Shown here one piece after another: positions 32,573-44,573 of a stretch of 64,000 bases of DNA. Within the stretch, counting starts at the first letter, position 1, and each line of letters starts with the position of its first letter. Source of the DNA: Pseudacidovorax intermedius (GTDB lineage: Bacteria > Pseudomonadota > Gammaproteobacteria > Burkholderiales > Burkholderiaceae_C). Location: positions 1 to 64,000 of the forward strand of contig NZ_LDSL01000047.1 of the NCBI RefSeq assembly GCF_001476815.1, given 5' to 3'. The translations under genes and the position numbers were made by a program. Under the pieces are notes generated by a model. The model was not told the origin of the DNA, searched no databases, and saw only the letters and a list, made by a program, of their open reading frames with translations.

Positions 32573-32591
32573 CCGGCCCACGAGGGGCCGG
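32573..32591 (-). terminator. Possible terminator after the phosphoribosyltransferase gene
   Basis: CCGGCCC (32573-32579) and GGGCCGG (32585-32591) form a 7-bp GC stem with a 5-base loop, 27 bases after the stop at 32618 on the minus strand. The downstream minus-strand sequence is only moderately T-rich (TTCGTCGTTG). Confidence 0.35.
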
Positions 32592-32617
32592 CCGATGCAC
32601 TCAGTGTGAGAGGTCCG

Positions 32618-33142
32618 TCAGACCGACCACTTCTTCAGCAGCTTCTCGGGCCGCATCGTGTCGTAGCCCTCGAAGGGCTGGTGGATCCACGGATTGGTTT
32701 CCAGATACTCCACCGAATAGTCGGGCGTGAACACCGACAGCTGCTTGGTCCAGAGCACGGCGCTGCGCAGCTCGGTGATGGGCGAGTACTTGGTGCGCAG
32801 CAGTTCCACCACGGCCTGCAGGGTGTGGCCGGAGTCGGCCAGGTCGTCGACCAGCAGCACGCGGCCGGCGATCTCGCCCTTGGGCGTGGTGATGTAGTGG
32901 GCGATGTCCAGGTGGCCCTGGACGGTGCCGCCGTCAGCCCGGTACGAGCTGGTGGACATGATGGCCAGCGGCTTGTCGAAGATGCGCGACAGCACATCGC
33001 CGGGCCGCATGCCGCCACGGGCCAGGCACAGGATGTTGTCGAACTCCCAGCCGGACTGGTGGATCTTGAGCGCGAGCTTCTCGATGAGGTTGTGGTACTC
33101 GTCGTAGCTGACGTACAGGTGCTTGCCGTCTTCGGTCAACAT
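32618..33142 (-). CDS. Phosphoribosyltransferase (Gpt/Hpt-like)
   Basis: 174 residues. Type I PRTase fold with the PRPP-binding loop VLLVDDLADSGHTL and LARGGMRPGDVLSRI near the N-terminus. It probably salvages xanthine, hypoxanthine or guanine to the nucleotide. It follows purA by 22 bases, which fits a purine role. The residues that would fix base specificity cannot be judged by eye. Confidence 0.85.
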   Translation of the reverse strand: MLTEDGKHLYVSYDEYHNLIEKLALKIHQSGWEFDNILCLARGGMRPGDVLSRIFDKPLAIMSTSSYRADGGTVQGHLDIAHYITTPKGEIAGRVLLVDDLADSGHTLQAVVELLRTKYSPITELRSAVLWTKQLSVFTPDYSVEYLETNPWIHQPFEGYDTMRPEKLLKKWSV

Positions 33143-33164
33143 GGGTCGTGGGCTCCTGGCGGGT

Positions 33165-34511
<1,347 letters not shown>

Positions 34512-35672
34512 TCAGATGGCTTTCACTTCCCACCGGCCGCCGGTGCACAGCAGCGCACGGTCGCAGTGGAACTCGTCGATTTCGCTCTCGTGGCCCGGCA
34601 GGGCGCAGACCACGGTCTCGCCCGCGGCGCGCAGGGCGGCGATGGCGCCACGCAGGCCCGCGTCGCTGTCGCTCCAGGGCGCGCGGATGGCGGCGCGCAG
34701 CGGCGGGCGCGGCACCACCGCGACCAGGCTGCGCACGTCCAGGCTGAAGCCCACGGCCGGCCGGTTGCGGCCGAACACGGCGCCGACCTCGTCATAGCGT
34801 CCGCCGCGGGCCAGCGAGTCGTTGGCGCCATCGGCATAGATGGCGAAGCGCGCACCGCTGTAGTAGGCATAGCCCTGGAGGTCGGCCAGGTCGAAGCTCA
34901 CGCGCACGCCACCCAGTTCCGCGAGCTGGCCGGCCAGCCAGCGCAGGCCGGCCAGGGCCGACAGGGCCTCGGGGAAGGCGGCGAACGCTTCTTCGGCCTC
35001 GTCCAGCACCCGCACGTCGCCGTAGAGGGCAAGCAGCGCATGCAGCGCGTCGCGGGACGCAGGCGGGAAATCGCGCGTGAGCACCGCCAGCGTGCTGGCG
35101 TCCTTGGCGGCCAGGGCCGCATGCACGCGCTCCAGCGTGTCACGCGGCGCGGCCACGCCGGCCAGCAGCGCATGCACGATGCGCACGTCGCCCAGGTCGA
35201 CCAGGGCATCGCGCACGCCGGCGGCGCGCAGCGCGGCCAGGGCGAGCTCGAGCGCTTCGAGGTCGGCCTCGCGGCCGGCATGGCCGTAGAGTTCGGCGCC
35301 GAACTGCAGCGGCTCGCGCGTGGCATTGGGACCGTCGGGCCGCGCATGCAGCACGGGGCCGCAGTAGCACAGGCGCGCCACGCCCTGGCGGTTGAGCAGG
35401 TGGGCGTCGATGCGGGCGACCTGCGGCGTGGTGTCGGCGCGCAGGCCCATGCTGCGGCCCGACAACTGGTCGACGAGCTTGAAGGTCTGCAGGTCCAGCG
35501 CCTCGCCGGTGCCCGAGAGGAGCGATTCCAGGTGCTCGATGAGCGGTGGCATCACCAGCTCGTAGCCATAGCCACGGGCGGTGTCGAGGAGTTGGCGTCG
35601 GAGTTCTTCGATGTGGCGCGCCTCGGAGGGCAGCACATCGGCAATGTGATCCGGGAGGACCCAGGCGGACAT
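34512..35672 (-). CDS. hisZ: ATP phosphoribosyltransferase regulatory subunit HisZ
   Basis: 386 residues from the ATG at 35672; the frame is open further upstream, but similarity begins at [15 protein letters not shown]. It is a class II aminoacyl-tRNA-synthetase paralogue: motif-2-like FQFGAELYG context ([12 protein letters not shown]), [11 protein letters not shown] and [11 protein letters not shown]. HisZ lacks tRNA charging and activates short-form HisG for histidine biosynthesis. hisG is not in this window. A TAGAAT hexamer at 35699-35704 upstream is a possible -10. Confidence 0.93.
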   Translation of the reverse strand: MSAWVLPDHIADVLPSEARHIEELRRQLLDTARGYGYELVMPPLIEHLESLLSGTGEALDLQTFKLVDQLSGRSMGLRADTTPQVARIDAHLLNRQGVARLCYCGPVLHARPDGPNATREPLQFGAELYGHAGREADLEALELALAALRAAGVRDALVDLGDVRIVHALLAGVAAPRDTLERVHAALAAKDASTLAVLTRDFPPASRDALHALLALYGDVRVLDEAEEAFAAFPEALSALAGLRWLAGQLAELGGVRVSFDLADLQGYAYYSGARFAIYADGANDSLARGGRYDEVGAVFGRNRPAVGFSLDVRSLVAVVPRPPLRAAIRAPWSDSDAGLRGAIAALRAAGETVVCALPGHESEIDEFHCDRALLCTGGRWEVKAI

Positions 35673-35850
35673 GGCGTATAGGCCGTGGTTAAAACGGGAT
35701 TCTAACGGCCCTCGGCGACGGGCCGGAGAAGGCGGGCGGCCGATCAGGCACCCGAATGCCCAACGTGGGAGCCCCTCGGCGGGCGACGGGGCGGCATCGC
35801 CACGTCCCCGCGCGGGCAAGGCACAGGATCGGGAAGCGGCTCCTGGCCGG

Positions 35851-36039
35851 TCAGCTGGCCAGCCAGAGCAAGGCCAGGCCCACGGCCACGCTGCACAGCG
35901 CGAAGAAGCGCAGCTGGCCGTCGCGCAGCTGCAGCAGCTGGCCGAAGGCCCGGCGCCAGCCGCCAGGCGACAGGAGCGGGAACAGCCCCTCGATCACCAG
36001 CACCAGCGCGAGCGCCTGCCAGAGGCTGTCGCCGCTCAT
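35851..36039 (-). CDS. DUF2065 small membrane protein
   Basis: 62 residues with two hydrophobic segments (about 8-25 and 43-60) separated by the basic [13 protein letters not shown] loop, the DUF2065 (YjeT) pattern. Start overlaps the hflC stop (TGATG), so it is coupled to hflKC. Its linkage to hflC and purA is widely conserved, suggesting a role with the HflKC/FtsH membrane complex, but no activity is known. Confidence 0.9.
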   Translation of the reverse strand: MSGDSLWQALALVLVIEGLFPLLSPGGWRRAFGQLLQLRDGQLRFFALCSVAVGLALLWLAS

Positions 36040-36938
36040 CAGCGCTGGTTCGAGGTGGTGCTGCCGCTGCTGCGCATGGCGCGGAAGAAGTCGGTGGCGG
36101 CCGGGTCCACCACGAGCACGTCGCTCTTCTTGTTGAAGCTCTGCTTGTAGGCCTCGAGGCTGCGGTAGAACTGCGCGAACTGCGGATCGCGGCCGAAGGC
36201 ATCGGCATAGGCAGACGCGGCCTGGGCATCGCCCTCACCCTTGATCTTCTGGGCGTCGCGGTAGGCGTTGGCCACCGTGACCTCGCGCTGGCGGTCGGCG
36301 TCGGCGCGGATCTTCTCGCCTTCGGCCTGGCCGGTGGAACGCAGTTCGTTGGCCACGCGCTTGCGCTCGGCCTCCATGCGGCGATACACCGACTCGGTGA
36401 TCGCCTCGACATAGTCGATGCGCGTCACCCGCACGTCGACGATCTCGATGCCCCAGGGGTTGCCGCCCTGCACCACGTTCATCACCTCGCGCTTGACGTC
36501 GTTCATGACGTCCTCGCGGCGGGCGGAGATCAGGTCGCGCACGGTGCGCTTGTTGATGTTCTCCTGGAAGGCGTTGCGCACCACGCGGTTGAGTTGCACC
36601 GCACCGGCGCCCTCGTCCAGGCCCACGTTGCGGATGTACGCCGACGGGTCGACGATGCGCCAGCGCACGTACCAGTCGATCACCACGCGCTGCTTCTCGG
36701 CGGTGAGCATGGGCTCGGTGTCCATGCTGGACAGCGTCAGCAGCCGCTTGTCGATGTACGACACGTTCTGCACCGGCGGCGGCAGCTTGAACTTGAGGCC
36801 GGGCTCGGTGATGACTTCCTTGATCTGGCCCAGCTGGTAGACCACGCCGAACTGGCGCTGGTCCACCACGAAGAGCATGGAGCTGGCCAGCACGACCAGG
36901 ATAAGCAGCGATGCGCCGATGAAACCGATTCTGTTCAT
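36039..36938 (-). CDS. hflC: HflC, protease modulator (SPFH domain)
   Basis: 299 residues from the ATG at 36938; the frame runs on to 37073 within hflK sequence. A single N-terminal membrane helix (about 5-24), then an SPFH/band-7 domain (QRQFGVVYQLGQIKEVITEP and VDWYVRWRI-like core) and a coiled-coil with RRMEAERKRVANELRSTGQ. HflC pairs with HflK as a periplasm-facing cage around FtsH. The gene is 19 bases after hflK. Confidence 0.95.
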   Translation of the reverse strand: MNRIGFIGASLLILVVLASSMLFVVDQRQFGVVYQLGQIKEVITEPGLKFKLPPPVQNVSYIDKRLLTLSSMDTEPMLTAEKQRVVIDWYVRWRIVDPSAYIRNVGLDEGAGAVQLNRVVRNAFQENINKRTVRDLISARREDVMNDVKREVMNVVQGGNPWGIEIVDVRVTRIDYVEAITESVYRRMEAERKRVANELRSTGQAEGEKIRADADRQREVTVANAYRDAQKIKGEGDAQAASAYADAFGRDPQFAQFYRSLEAYKQSFNKKSDVLVVDPAATDFFRAMRSSGSTTSNQR

Positions 36939-36957
36939 GTTCTTGTTCTCCCCCGGC

Positions 36958-38334
36958 TCAGCGGACGTCGCGCTCGCGCGAGCGGGCGTCGCGGGCCCGG
37001 GATTCGGCCGGCGCGACCGGGATGGCGGAGGACTGCGACGGGGCGGTGCCGGCCACCGCGGGCGGCGCGGCATCGGCCGCGGCCGGGGCGTTCTGGCCGG
37101 ACTGCTGCATCAGCTTGTCCAGCGGCAGATACAGCAGGTTGGAGCCCTGCCGGCTTTCGACCAGCACTTTGCTGGTGTTGGCGTAGATCTGCTGCATGGT
37201 GTCGGTGTACATGCGGTCGCGCGTGACCTGCGGCGCCTTCTGGTATTCCGTCAGCACCTGGCTGAAGCGCTGCGCATCGCCCTGTGCCTGGGCGGCCACG
37301 CGTGCCTTGTACGCCTCGGCCTCTTCCTTCAGGCGCGAGGCCGTGCCCACGGCGCGCGGGATCACGTCGTTGGCATAGGCCTGGGCCTCGTTCTTGGCGC
37401 GCTCGCGCTCCTGCCCGGCCTTGAGCACGTCGTCGAAGGCGGCCTGCACCTGCTCGGGCGGGCGCACGCCGCCCTGCTGCAGGTTGATGCCCACCACCTC
37501 GACGCCCACCTTGTAGCGGTCCAGGATGTTCTGCATCAGCTGGCGCACGCGCGGCGCGATCTGGTCGCGCTCCTCGGCGAGGGCGGCGTCCATCTTCATC
37601 TTGCCGACGACCTCGCGCACGGCGGTCTCGGCCACCTGCACCACGGTCTCGGAAGGGTTCTTGCTCTCGAACAGCCAGGCGCGCGCATTGCTCAGCCGGT
37701 ACTGCACCGCGAACTTGATCTCGACGATGTTCTCGTCCTCGGTCAGCATGGCCGATTCGCGCAGGCCGGTGGAACGCACGATGGCATCGCGCCCCACGTC
37801 CGTGGAGCGGATCTGCGTCACGACCACGATCTCATGCCGCTGGATCGGATACGGCAGCCGCCAGTTGAAGCCGGCGCCCACGGTTTCCTTGTAACGGCCG
37901 AACTGCGTGATCACCGCCTGCTGGCCTTCGTTGACGATGAAGAAGCCGGTGCCCAGCCAGATCAGCAGGGCCACGCCGACGACGGCACCCAGGCCGAAGC
38001 CCGCATTGCGCATGTCGGGCTTGCCGCCGCCGCCCCCACCGAAGTTCGGCGGACGCGGGCCATTGCCGTTGCCATTGCCGCCGCGGCCGCCGAAGAGCCC
38101 GCCGAGCTTGCGGTTGAAGTCCCGCCACAGCTCGTCGAGATCCGGCGGGCCCTGGTTGGGGCCCTGCTGGCGCGGACGCGGGTTGGAGGGCGGCGCGGGC
38201 GGCTCGCCCTCAGGCCGGCTCGTGGACGGGCGGTCGCCCTCGGAGGAAGACGACGCATCGTCGCCCCGACCCCAACGGCCATCGTTCAGGTTGAACATAC
38301 CCTGAACCCGTCTCCACACAGGCATTGACTTCAT
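36958..38334 (-). CDS. hflK: HflK, protease modulator (SPFH domain)
   Basis: 458 residues if started at the ATG 38334; the ATG at 38298 (MFNLNDGRWGRG) matches the commonest family start and is an alternative. A Pro/Gly-rich cytosolic N-region (to about residue 105) with NGNGNG and GGGGGG runs, one membrane helix (about 112-135), SPFH domain (NEGQQAVITQFGRYKETV), then helices with RERAKNEAQAYANDVIPRA and a low-complexity Ala/Pro C-terminus. Partner of HflC in controlling FtsH. Confidence 0.94.
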   Translation of the reverse strand: MKSMPVWRRVQGMFNLNDGRWGRGDDASSSSEGDRPSTSRPEGEPPAPPSNPRPRQQGPNQGPPDLDELWRDFNRKLGGLFGGRGGNGNGNGPRPPNFGGGGGGKPDMRNAGFGLGAVVGVALLIWLGTGFFIVNEGQQAVITQFGRYKETVGAGFNWRLPYPIQRHEIVVVTQIRSTDVGRDAIVRSTGLRESAMLTEDENIVEIKFAVQYRLSNARAWLFESKNPSETVVQVAETAVREVVGKMKMDAALAEERDQIAPRVRQLMQNILDRYKVGVEVVGINLQQGGVRPPEQVQAAFDDVLKAGQERERAKNEAQAYANDVIPRAVGTASRLKEEAEAYKARVAAQAQGDAQRFSQVLTEYQKAPQVTRDRMYTDTMQQIYANTSKVLVESRQGSNLLYLPLDKLMQQSGQNAPAAADAAPPAVAGTAPSQSSAIPVAPAESRARDARSRERDVR

Positions 38335-38374
38335 TCGGTGATTAGGTTTGATTGGCGCGGGCTATTGTGCCCAA

Positions 38375-39559
38375 TCAGTGGTCGGCACTTTGCAATTCGG
38401 ACTGCGGCCATGGGGTGATCGCGGCTTCGGCCGCGCGCCGCGCCAGTTCTTCACGCAGCGCGGGCAGCCCTTCGCCGCCGCGTGCGCTCAGGAACAGGCG
38501 GGGCACCGCCAGGCCGTCGATCTCCATCGCGTCGGCCAGCTTGAGCGGCCGGCGCTCCTCGGGCAGCGCATCGAGCTTGTTGAACACCATGAGCTGCGGC
38601 ACGTCGTCGGCGCCGATGTCGGCCAGCACCTGCTGCACCTCGGCGATCTGCTCCGGGTGGTGCGGATTGGCGGCATCGACGACGTGCAGCAGCAGGTCGG
38701 CGTCCACCGCCTCCTGCAGCGTCGCGCGGAAGGCATCGACCAGGCCGTGCGGCAGTTCGCGGATGAAGCCGACGGTGTCGGAGATCGACACGCGCCGGCC
38801 CACGTCGCCCAGGTAGAGGTGGCGCGTGGTGGTGTCCAGCGTCGCGAACAGCTGGTCGGCCGCATAGGCGCGGGCCTTGACCAGCGCATTGAACAGCGAG
38901 GACTTGCCCGCGTTGGTGTAGCCCACCAGCGAGATGTTGAAGGTATCGCGGCGCTCGCGCTGGCGGCGCTGCGTGCCGCGCTGCTTCTGCACACGCGCGA
39001 GCCGCTCCCGGGTGCGCTTGATCGACGAATCGATCATCCGGCGGTCGAGCTCGATCTGCTTTTCGCCCGGGCCGCCGCGCACGCCGGCACCGCCGGTCTG
39101 CCGCTCCAGGTGGGACCAGCGGCGCACGAGACGGGTGCTGAGGTACTGCAGGCGCGCCAGTTCGACCTGCAGCTTGCCCTCGTGGCTGCGCGCGCGCTGC
39201 GCGAAGATCTCGAGGATGAGGAAGGTGCGGTCGTAGACGGCGACGCCGAGTTCGCGCTCCAGGTTGCGCTGCTGGGCGGGCGACAGGGCCTGGTCGAAGA
39301 TCACCTCGCTCGCGCGGTACAGCTCGGCGAGTTCGCGGATTTCCTGGGCTTTGCCGCTGCCGACGAAGAGCGCCGCGTCGGGCGCCTTGCGCTTGCAGAC
39401 GAGGCGGGCGACGGGCTCGAGGCCGGCGGTTTGGGCGAGAAGGCCGAGCTCTTCGAGCTCGGCATCGAAATGGGGGAGGCCGAAATCGACGCCAATCAGA
39501 ACGACGGCGCCTTCCTGGCGGGGAATGGCTTCAGACAAATGAGGGGGAGCCTGATTCAT
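38375..39559 (-). CDS. hflX: GTPase HflX (ribosome-splitting)
   Basis: 394 residues. The N-terminal HflX domain has a DQALSPAQQRNLERELGV segment and the glycine-rich linker GGAGVRGGPGEKQIE. The G domain follows with G1 GYTNAGKSSLFN, G3 DTVGFIRELPH and G4 FNKLDAL. It splits and rescues stalled 70S ribosomes in stress. It lies between hfq (40 bases) and hflK (40 bases), the normal order. Confidence 0.95.
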   Translation of the reverse strand: MNQAPPHLSEAIPRQEGAVVLIGVDFGLPHFDAELEELGLLAQTAGLEPVARLVCKRKAPDAALFVGSGKAQEIRELAELYRASEVIFDQALSPAQQRNLERELGVAVYDRTFLILEIFAQRARSHEGKLQVELARLQYLSTRLVRRWSHLERQTGGAGVRGGPGEKQIELDRRMIDSSIKRTRERLARVQKQRGTQRRQRERRDTFNISLVGYTNAGKSSLFNALVKARAYAADQLFATLDTTTRHLYLGDVGRRVSISDTVGFIRELPHGLVDAFRATLQEAVDADLLLHVVDAANPHHPEQIAEVQQVLADIGADDVPQLMVFNKLDALPEERRPLKLADAMEIDGLAVPRLFLSARGGEGLPALREELARRAAEAAITPWPQSELQSADH

Positions 39560-39599
39560 GATGGACGGATCGACGCTCGCCGATCCGTCCAGGGGAGGC

Positions 39600-39845
39600 T
39601 CAGGCGCTGCCGGCGTCGGTCTCGGTCACCGAGAAGTTGACGGCGCGGCCCGGCACGATGGTCGAGATGGCGTGCTTGTAGACCATTTGGGTCACCGTGT
39701 TGCGAAGCAGCACGACGTACTGGTCGAAGGATTCGATCTGGCCCTGCAGCTTGATGCCGTTGACCAGGTAGATCGAAACAGGAACATGCTCGCGGCGCAG
39801 CGTGTTCAGGAACGGGTCTTGTAGAAGTTGCCCTTTGTTGCTCAC
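39600..39845 (-). CDS. hfq: RNA chaperone Hfq (GTG start)
   Basis: 81 residues. The start is the GTG at 39845: GGAGAA lies 7 bases upstream and the product then begins [18 protein letters not shown] as in all Hfq proteins. An ATG at 39887 would add 14 unrelated residues. Sm1 motif [19 protein letters not shown] and Sm2 KHAISTIVP are intact, giving the hexamer that pairs sRNAs with mRNAs. The C-terminal tail is very short. Confidence 0.96.
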   Translation of the reverse strand: MSNKGQLLQDPFLNTLRREHVPVSIYLVNGIKLQGQIESFDQYVVLLRNTVTQMVYKHAISTIVPGRAVNFSVTETDAGSA

Positions 39846-39980
39846 GATATTCTCCGTGTTCAGAAGAAGAGTTGTTGGACCGGGCACCTTAACACAGGGT
39901 TTACGCGGTGCGACGGTGCCGCACCAAAGCCGCTGAAAAAAGAACGGCTACTGCCCGGGTGGGAACGCCATGATGGCTTC

Positions 39981-41330
39981 TCAGCCACCATCCTTGTCCG
40001 CATAGGGGTTATGCGACGTCTTGAATTCGACGCGCAGCGGCGTGCCGATCAGGTCGAACTCCTTGCGGAAGCGCGTCTCGAGAAAGCGCCGGTAGCTGTC
40101 GCTCACGTGCTCCAGCGAATTGCCGTGGATCACGATAACCGGCGGATTCATGCCGCCTTGGTGCGCATAGCGCAGCTTGGGGCGGTACATGCCGCTCTTC
40201 TTGGGCGCCTGGAACTGCACCGACTCCAGCAGCACCCGCGTGAGCACCGGGGTGGACATCTTGCGCGTGGCCGACTTGTGCGCCTGCCCGATGGACTGCC
40301 ACACCGGCCCCAGCCCCAGCCGCTTGCGCGCCGAGATGAAATGCACCGGCGCGAACTTCAGGAAGGGCAGCCGGTTCTCCAGTTGCCGCTGCAGCTGCTC
40401 GCGCTGGTAGCTGTCCACGGCATCCCACTTGTTGATGGCGATCACCACGGCCCGGCCGGCTTCGAGAATGAAGCCCGCGATGTGCGCATCCTGGTCGGTC
40501 ACGCCCTGGGTGGCATCGATCAGCAGCAGCGCCACGTTGGCGGACTCGATGGCCTGCAGCGTCTTGACCACCGAGAACTTCTCGATGGCCTCGAACACCC
40601 TGCCCTTGCGGCGCAGGCCAGCGGTGTCGATCAACTCGAAGCGCTGACCGTTGCGCTCCAGCGGCACGGTGATGGCGTCGCGCGTGGTGCCCGGCATGTC
40701 GAAGGCCACCAGGCGCTCCTCGCCCAGCCAGGTGTTGATGAGCGTGGACTTGCCGACGTTGGGCCGGCCCGCCACCGCCAGGCGGATCGGGCGCTGGGCG
40801 CCGTCGTCCTCGGCGTCGGCATCGTCCTCGTCGACCGGCGGCAGCGCGTCCAGCGCCAGATCGACCAGCGCCCGCACGCCCTGGCCGTGGGCGGACGACA
40901 CCGGATGCACTTCGCCCAGACCCAGCTCGTAGAACTCGCCCAGGCGGGCCGCGTCCTTCATGCCTTCGGCCTTGTTGGCCGCCAGCACGCAGGGCTTGCC
41001 CAGGCGGCGCAACTCGTTGGCGATGTCGTGGTCCTGCGCGGAGAGGCCCTCGCGCGCATCGACCACGAAGACCACCACATCCGCCTCGGCCACCGCCTGG
41101 CGCGTCTGCTTGGCCATCTCCTGGTAGATGCCGCTGCCGGCATCGGGCTCGAAGCCGCCGGTGTCGATGACGATGAATTCGCGCGGGCCCGCACGGCCGC
41201 TGCCGTAGTGGCGGTCGCGGGTGAGGCCGGCGAAGTCGGCCACGATGGCGTCGCGCGTGCCCGTCAACCGGTTGAACAGGGTCGACTTGCCGACGTTGGG
41301 GCGCCCGACGAGCGCGAGGACCGGCTTCAT
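39981..41330 (-). CDS. der: GTPase Der (EngA), 50S assembly factor
   Basis: 449 residues from the ATG at 41330. Two tandem GTPase domains each with GRPNVGKST (residues about 9-17 and 188-196), switch motifs DTGGF and [10 protein letters not shown]/TKxD motifs AANKAEG and INKWDAVD, and a C-terminal KH-like domain. Essential for 50S subunit maturation. It follows bamB, as in most betaproteobacteria. Confidence 0.97.
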   Translation of the reverse strand: MKPVLALVGRPNVGKSTLFNRLTGTRDAIVADFAGLTRDRHYGSGRAGPREFIVIDTGGFEPDAGSGIYQEMAKQTRQAVAEADVVVFVVDAREGLSAQDHDIANELRRLGKPCVLAANKAEGMKDAARLGEFYELGLGEVHPVSSAHGQGVRALVDLALDALPPVDEDDADAEDDGAQRPIRLAVAGRPNVGKSTLINTWLGEERLVAFDMPGTTRDAITVPLERNGQRFELIDTAGLRRKGRVFEAIEKFSVVKTLQAIESANVALLLIDATQGVTDQDAHIAGFILEAGRAVVIAINKWDAVDSYQREQLQRQLENRLPFLKFAPVHFISARKRLGLGPVWQSIGQAHKSATRKMSTPVLTRVLLESVQFQAPKKSGMYRPKLRYAHQGGMNPPVIVIHGNSLEHVSDSYRRFLETRFRKEFDLIGTPLRVEFKTSHNPYADKDGG

Positions 41331-41410
41331 GCAGACCTTTGTTCTTGACGATTCATCGACCATGGGGCGGCAGGCAAGCCGGCCGCCCTCCTCTTCTTCT
41401 TGCTTGCGAT

Positions 41411-42559
41411 TCAGTTCGGGCGGTAGCCGAACACGCCGCCGTTGCGGGTGACGACCACCACCGTGTCGGCCGCCACCACCGGCGCCGTCTCCACGGCCGA
41501 GCCGTCCGGCACCAGGCGGTTGAGCACCGCGCCGTCCTGGCGCGACAGGAAGTGCACCGTGCCGGTGTCCTCGCCCACCACCAGGGTGCTGCCGACGGCC
41601 AGCGGGGCCGTCAGGTTGCGCAGGCGCAGGCGGTCCATGGACCACGCACGCTGGCCGTCGGCGCGGCGCCAGGCGACCACGGTGCCGCTGTTGTCCACGC
41701 CATAGACCATGGTGTCGTCGCCGGACACGCCGACCGAGCCCACCGAGGCCTGCGTCCACATCAGCACGCCGCGCTGCGCATCGACGCAGCCGACGGCCGC
41801 GTAGTAGGCACGTGCGCAGATGCTGTCGCCGACCCGGCTGACCGTGCCGGTGAGGTCCACCAGGCGCTCGACGTCGTTGGTGCCACGCGGCGAGGCCACG
41901 GGCACTTCCCAGCGGGAGATGCCGTTGGCCGGGTTCATGCCCACCAGGCGCGCGCCGATGCCGGTGACCAGGGTGTCGCCGAAGGGCAGCAGCACGCCGG
42001 GGCGGCGCAGCACCAGCGCGTCGGCGCCGGCGCGGCTCTGCTGCCACAGGCGGCGGCCGGTCTGGCCGTCGAAGGCGGCGGTCGTGCGGTCGGCCGTCTG
42101 GACGAACACGCGGCGGCCGGCCACCAGGGGCGGCGTGAAGGTCTCGGCGGCGAGCCGCTCCTTCCAGAGCACCTTGCCGCCGGTGATGGCCACCAGCTCG
42201 TTGTCGCGCGTGACCACGGCAGCCATCTGGCCGTCGCTGCCGACGCCCGCGCTCAGCGGCGCACCGACCTGGACGCGCCAGAGTTCGCGGCCCTGCCGGG
42301 CGTCGATGGCGACCACGGTGCCGTCGGTGCCCGCGACCGTCACCGTGTCGCCGGTGACGGCGGTGTGCAGCGGGAAGGTCACGGCCGGCAGCTTGAGGCT
42401 CCAGGCCTGGCTCACGCCCAGCGTGGCCGGGTTGGCGGGCAGCTCGGCCGGCTTGGGCTTGGGCGTGCTGGAACAGGCCGCCAGGGCGGCGACGACGACG
42501 CCGGCGCAGGTGGCGCGCAGGACGGAAGCGAGAGTCTTGGACAGCATCGACGGGTTCAT
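41411..42559 (-). CDS. bamB: Outer-membrane assembly lipoprotein BamB
   Basis: 382 residues from the ATG at 42559 (a second ATG is four codons on). Lipoprotein signal with lipobox ALAAC at about residue 28. The rest is a PQQ-type eight-blade propeller with repeated blade ends such as [27 protein letters not shown] and GQRAWSMDR. BamB is a BAM-complex scaffold with BamA and BamD. Lies 17 bases after yfgM, which often precedes bamB. Confidence 0.94.
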   Translation of the reverse strand: MNPSMLSKTLASVLRATCAGVVVAALAACSSTPKPKPAELPANPATLGVSQAWSLKLPAVTFPLHTAVTGDTVTVAGTDGTVVAIDARQGRELWRVQVGAPLSAGVGSDGQMAAVVTRDNELVAITGGKVLWKERLAAETFTPPLVAGRRVFVQTADRTTAAFDGQTGRRLWQQSRAGADALVLRRPGVLLPFGDTLVTGIGARLVGMNPANGISRWEVPVASPRGTNDVERLVDLTGTVSRVGDSICARAYYAAVGCVDAQRGVLMWTQASVGSVGVSGDDTMVYGVDNSGTVVAWRRADGQRAWSMDRLRLRNLTAPLAVGSTLVVGEDTGTVHFLSRQDGAVLNRLVPDGSAVETAPVVAADTVVVVTRNGGVFGYRPN

Positions 42560-42576
42560 GAACTGGGGAAAGCGTT

Positions 42577-43245
42577 TCAGGAAGTGGCCTTGGCGGTCAG
42601 CGTGCGCGGGTCCACGCCCACGGCATTGAGCTTGATCTCGACCAGGCGGCGGTAGGCGGCGTCGTCGGCGAGCGCGGCCCAGGCCTTCTTGTAGTCCTCC
42701 CGCGCCTCGTTGCGCTTGCCCTGGGCCAGCAGCACATCGCCCCGGCGATCGAAGGCGAGGCCCTTGAATTCGTCGGGGAAGCTGCCGTCGAGCTGCTTGA
42801 GCGCCTCGTCGTAGGACTTGGTGGCCATCAGCATGGCCGCCAGGCGCAGGCGGGCCACGGCGCGGTAGCCCGGATCGCTGCCCTTCTCGGCCACCCACGC
42901 CAGCGCGGCGCGGCTGGCATCGGCCTTGTCCTTGTCGGCCAGAGTCTTGCTGGCCAGCAGGCCGGCCTGCTGGGCATAGACGGTGCCGGCGAAGCGGGCC
43001 TTCATGTCGTCGAAGGCACGTTCGACCTTGGCCGGATCGCCGGCCTGCACGGCACGGTCCAGCTCGTCGTAGAGCGCGGCGGCCTGGGCCGACTGACGGG
43101 CCTGCCAGTATTGCCAGCCATTCCATCCCAGCACGGCCACGGCCACCACGATCACCAGGCCGGTGATCAGGGTGCCGTACACGTTCCAGAAGTGCTTGAG
43201 GCGGTCGAGCTGTTCCTGCTCTTCGAGATCGAGATGGGTCGCCAT
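42577..43245 (-). CDS. yfgM: YfgM-type TPR protein (SecYEG ancillary)
   Basis: 222 residues from the ATG at 43245. N-terminal cytosolic acidic stretch ([15 protein letters not shown]), one membrane helix (about 25-45), then a periplasmic helical/TPR region ([29 protein letters not shown]-like repeats). YfgM is a SecYEG-associated periplasmic chaperone-network protein. Gene order hisS-yfgM-bamB-der supports the call. Confidence 0.9.
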   Translation of the reverse strand: MATHLDLEEQEQLDRLKHFWNVYGTLITGLVIVVAVAVLGWNGWQYWQARQSAQAAALYDELDRAVQAGDPAKVERAFDDMKARFAGTVYAQQAGLLASKTLADKDKADASRAALAWVAEKGSDPGYRAVARLRLAAMLMATKSYDEALKQLDGSFPDEFKGLAFDRRGDVLLAQGKRNEAREDYKKAWAALADDAAYRRLVEIKLNAVGVDPRTLTAKATS

Positions 43246-43259
43246 GCGGAAGGTGGAGG

Positions 43260-44558
43260 TCAGTCTTGGGAAGCGGCGGATTGTAGGGTCGGGCCCCAGG
43301 CGGACACGTCGGCGAGCACCCGGGTGGCCTGGGCACCGCTGCCGTCGCGCAGGGACTTGATCGTCACCTCGCCCCGGGCCAGCTCGTCGGCGCCGAAGAC
43401 CAGCGCATGGCGCGCGCCGCTGGCGTCTGCCCGCTTGAACTGCGACTTGAAGCTGCCCTGCCCGTCGGGGCCGGCGGCGTGCATCTGCACCTGCAGGCCC
43501 ATCTCGCGCAGCTGCGTCAGCGTGCGCAGCACGACGGGCATGGCGGAGGCATCGGGCACGACGGCGAAGACGTCGGGCGCGGCGGCGGGGAAGTCGGCGC
43601 CCTGCTCTTCCAGCAGCGCCAGCACGCGTTCCACGCCCATCGCCCAACCCACGGCCGGCGCGGGCTTGCCGCCGATCTGCGCGATCAGGTCGTCGTAGCG
43701 GCCGCCGGCGCACACGGTGCCCTGGGCACCCAGGCGGTCGGTCACGAACTCGAACACCGACAGGTTGTAGTAGTCCAGACCGCGCACCAGGCGCGGGTTG
43801 ATGGTGTAGGCGACGCCGTTGGCGTCCAGGATGGCGCGCAGGCCGTCGAAGTGCGCGAGCGAGGCTTCGCCCAGGAAGTCGAGCAGCTTGGGCGCCGCCT
43901 CGACCACGTCCTTCATCGCCGGGTTCTTGGTGTCCAGGATGCGCAGCGGGTTGCTGTGCAGGCGGCGCTTGCCGTCCTCGTCCAGCTTGTCGGCATGCTG
44001 CTCGAAGTGGGCGATCAGCTGGGCACGGTGCGCGGCGCGCTCGGCAGGCTGGCCCAGGCTGTTGATCTCCAGGCGCACGTCGGCCAGGCCCAGCGCCTTC
44101 CACAACGAAGCGGCCAGGAGGATGAGCTCGGCATCGACGTCGGGACCGGCAAAGCCCAGTGCCTCGGCGCCGATCTGGTGGAACTGGCGGTAGCGCCCAC
44201 GCTGCGGCCGCTCGTGGCGGAACATGGGACCCGTGTACCAGAGCCGCTTGGGGCCGTCATACAGGAAGGAATGCTCCGTCACCGCCCGCACCACGCTGGC
44301 CGTGTTCTCGGGGCGCAGCGTCAGCTGCTCGCCGTTGAGCCGGTCCTCGAAGGAGTACATCTCCTTCTCGACGATGTCGGTCACCTCGCCGATGCCGCGC
44401 ACGAACAGGGCCGTGTGCTCCAGGATGGGGGTGCGGATGTTGCGGTAGGCGTGGCGCGCCATCTGTTCGCGCACGATGCCTTCGAGCCATTCCCAGCGCG
44501 CCGATTCCGGCGGCAGGATGTCGTTCATGCCTTTGACGGCACTGATCTTTTCAGCCAT
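43260..44558 (-). CDS. hisS: Histidyl-tRNA synthetase
   Basis: 432 residues. Class II synthetase: motif 2 [19 protein letters not shown], the histidine-binding segments LVRGLDYYN and AGGRYDDLI, motif 3 near [12 protein letters not shown], and a C-terminal anticodon-binding domain ([13 protein letters not shown] onward). Attaches histidine to tRNA-His. Sits between ispG and yfgM. Confidence 0.97.
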   Translation of the reverse strand: MAEKISAVKGMNDILPPESARWEWLEGIVREQMARHAYRNIRTPILEHTALFVRGIGEVTDIVEKEMYSFEDRLNGEQLTLRPENTASVVRAVTEHSFLYDGPKRLWYTGPMFRHERPQRGRYRQFHQIGAEALGFAGPDVDAELILLAASLWKALGLADVRLEINSLGQPAERAAHRAQLIAHFEQHADKLDEDGKRRLHSNPLRILDTKNPAMKDVVEAAPKLLDFLGEASLAHFDGLRAILDANGVAYTINPRLVRGLDYYNLSVFEFVTDRLGAQGTVCAGGRYDDLIAQIGGKPAPAVGWAMGVERVLALLEEQGADFPAAAPDVFAVVPDASAMPVVLRTLTQLREMGLQVQMHAAGPDGQGSFKSQFKRADASGARHALVFGADELARGEVTIKSLRDGSGAQATRVLADVSAWGPTLQSAASQD

Positions 44559-44573
44559 GGGTCAGGGATTCGA

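Noticed and set aside
35699-35704. TAGAAT as hisZ promoter
   Set aside because: No acceptable -35 at the right distance; kept only as a remark under hisZ.
39909-39960. Possible terminator between der and hfq
   Set aside because: A short inverted repeat places the T-run in the loop, not after the stem, so it does not look like an intrinsic terminator.
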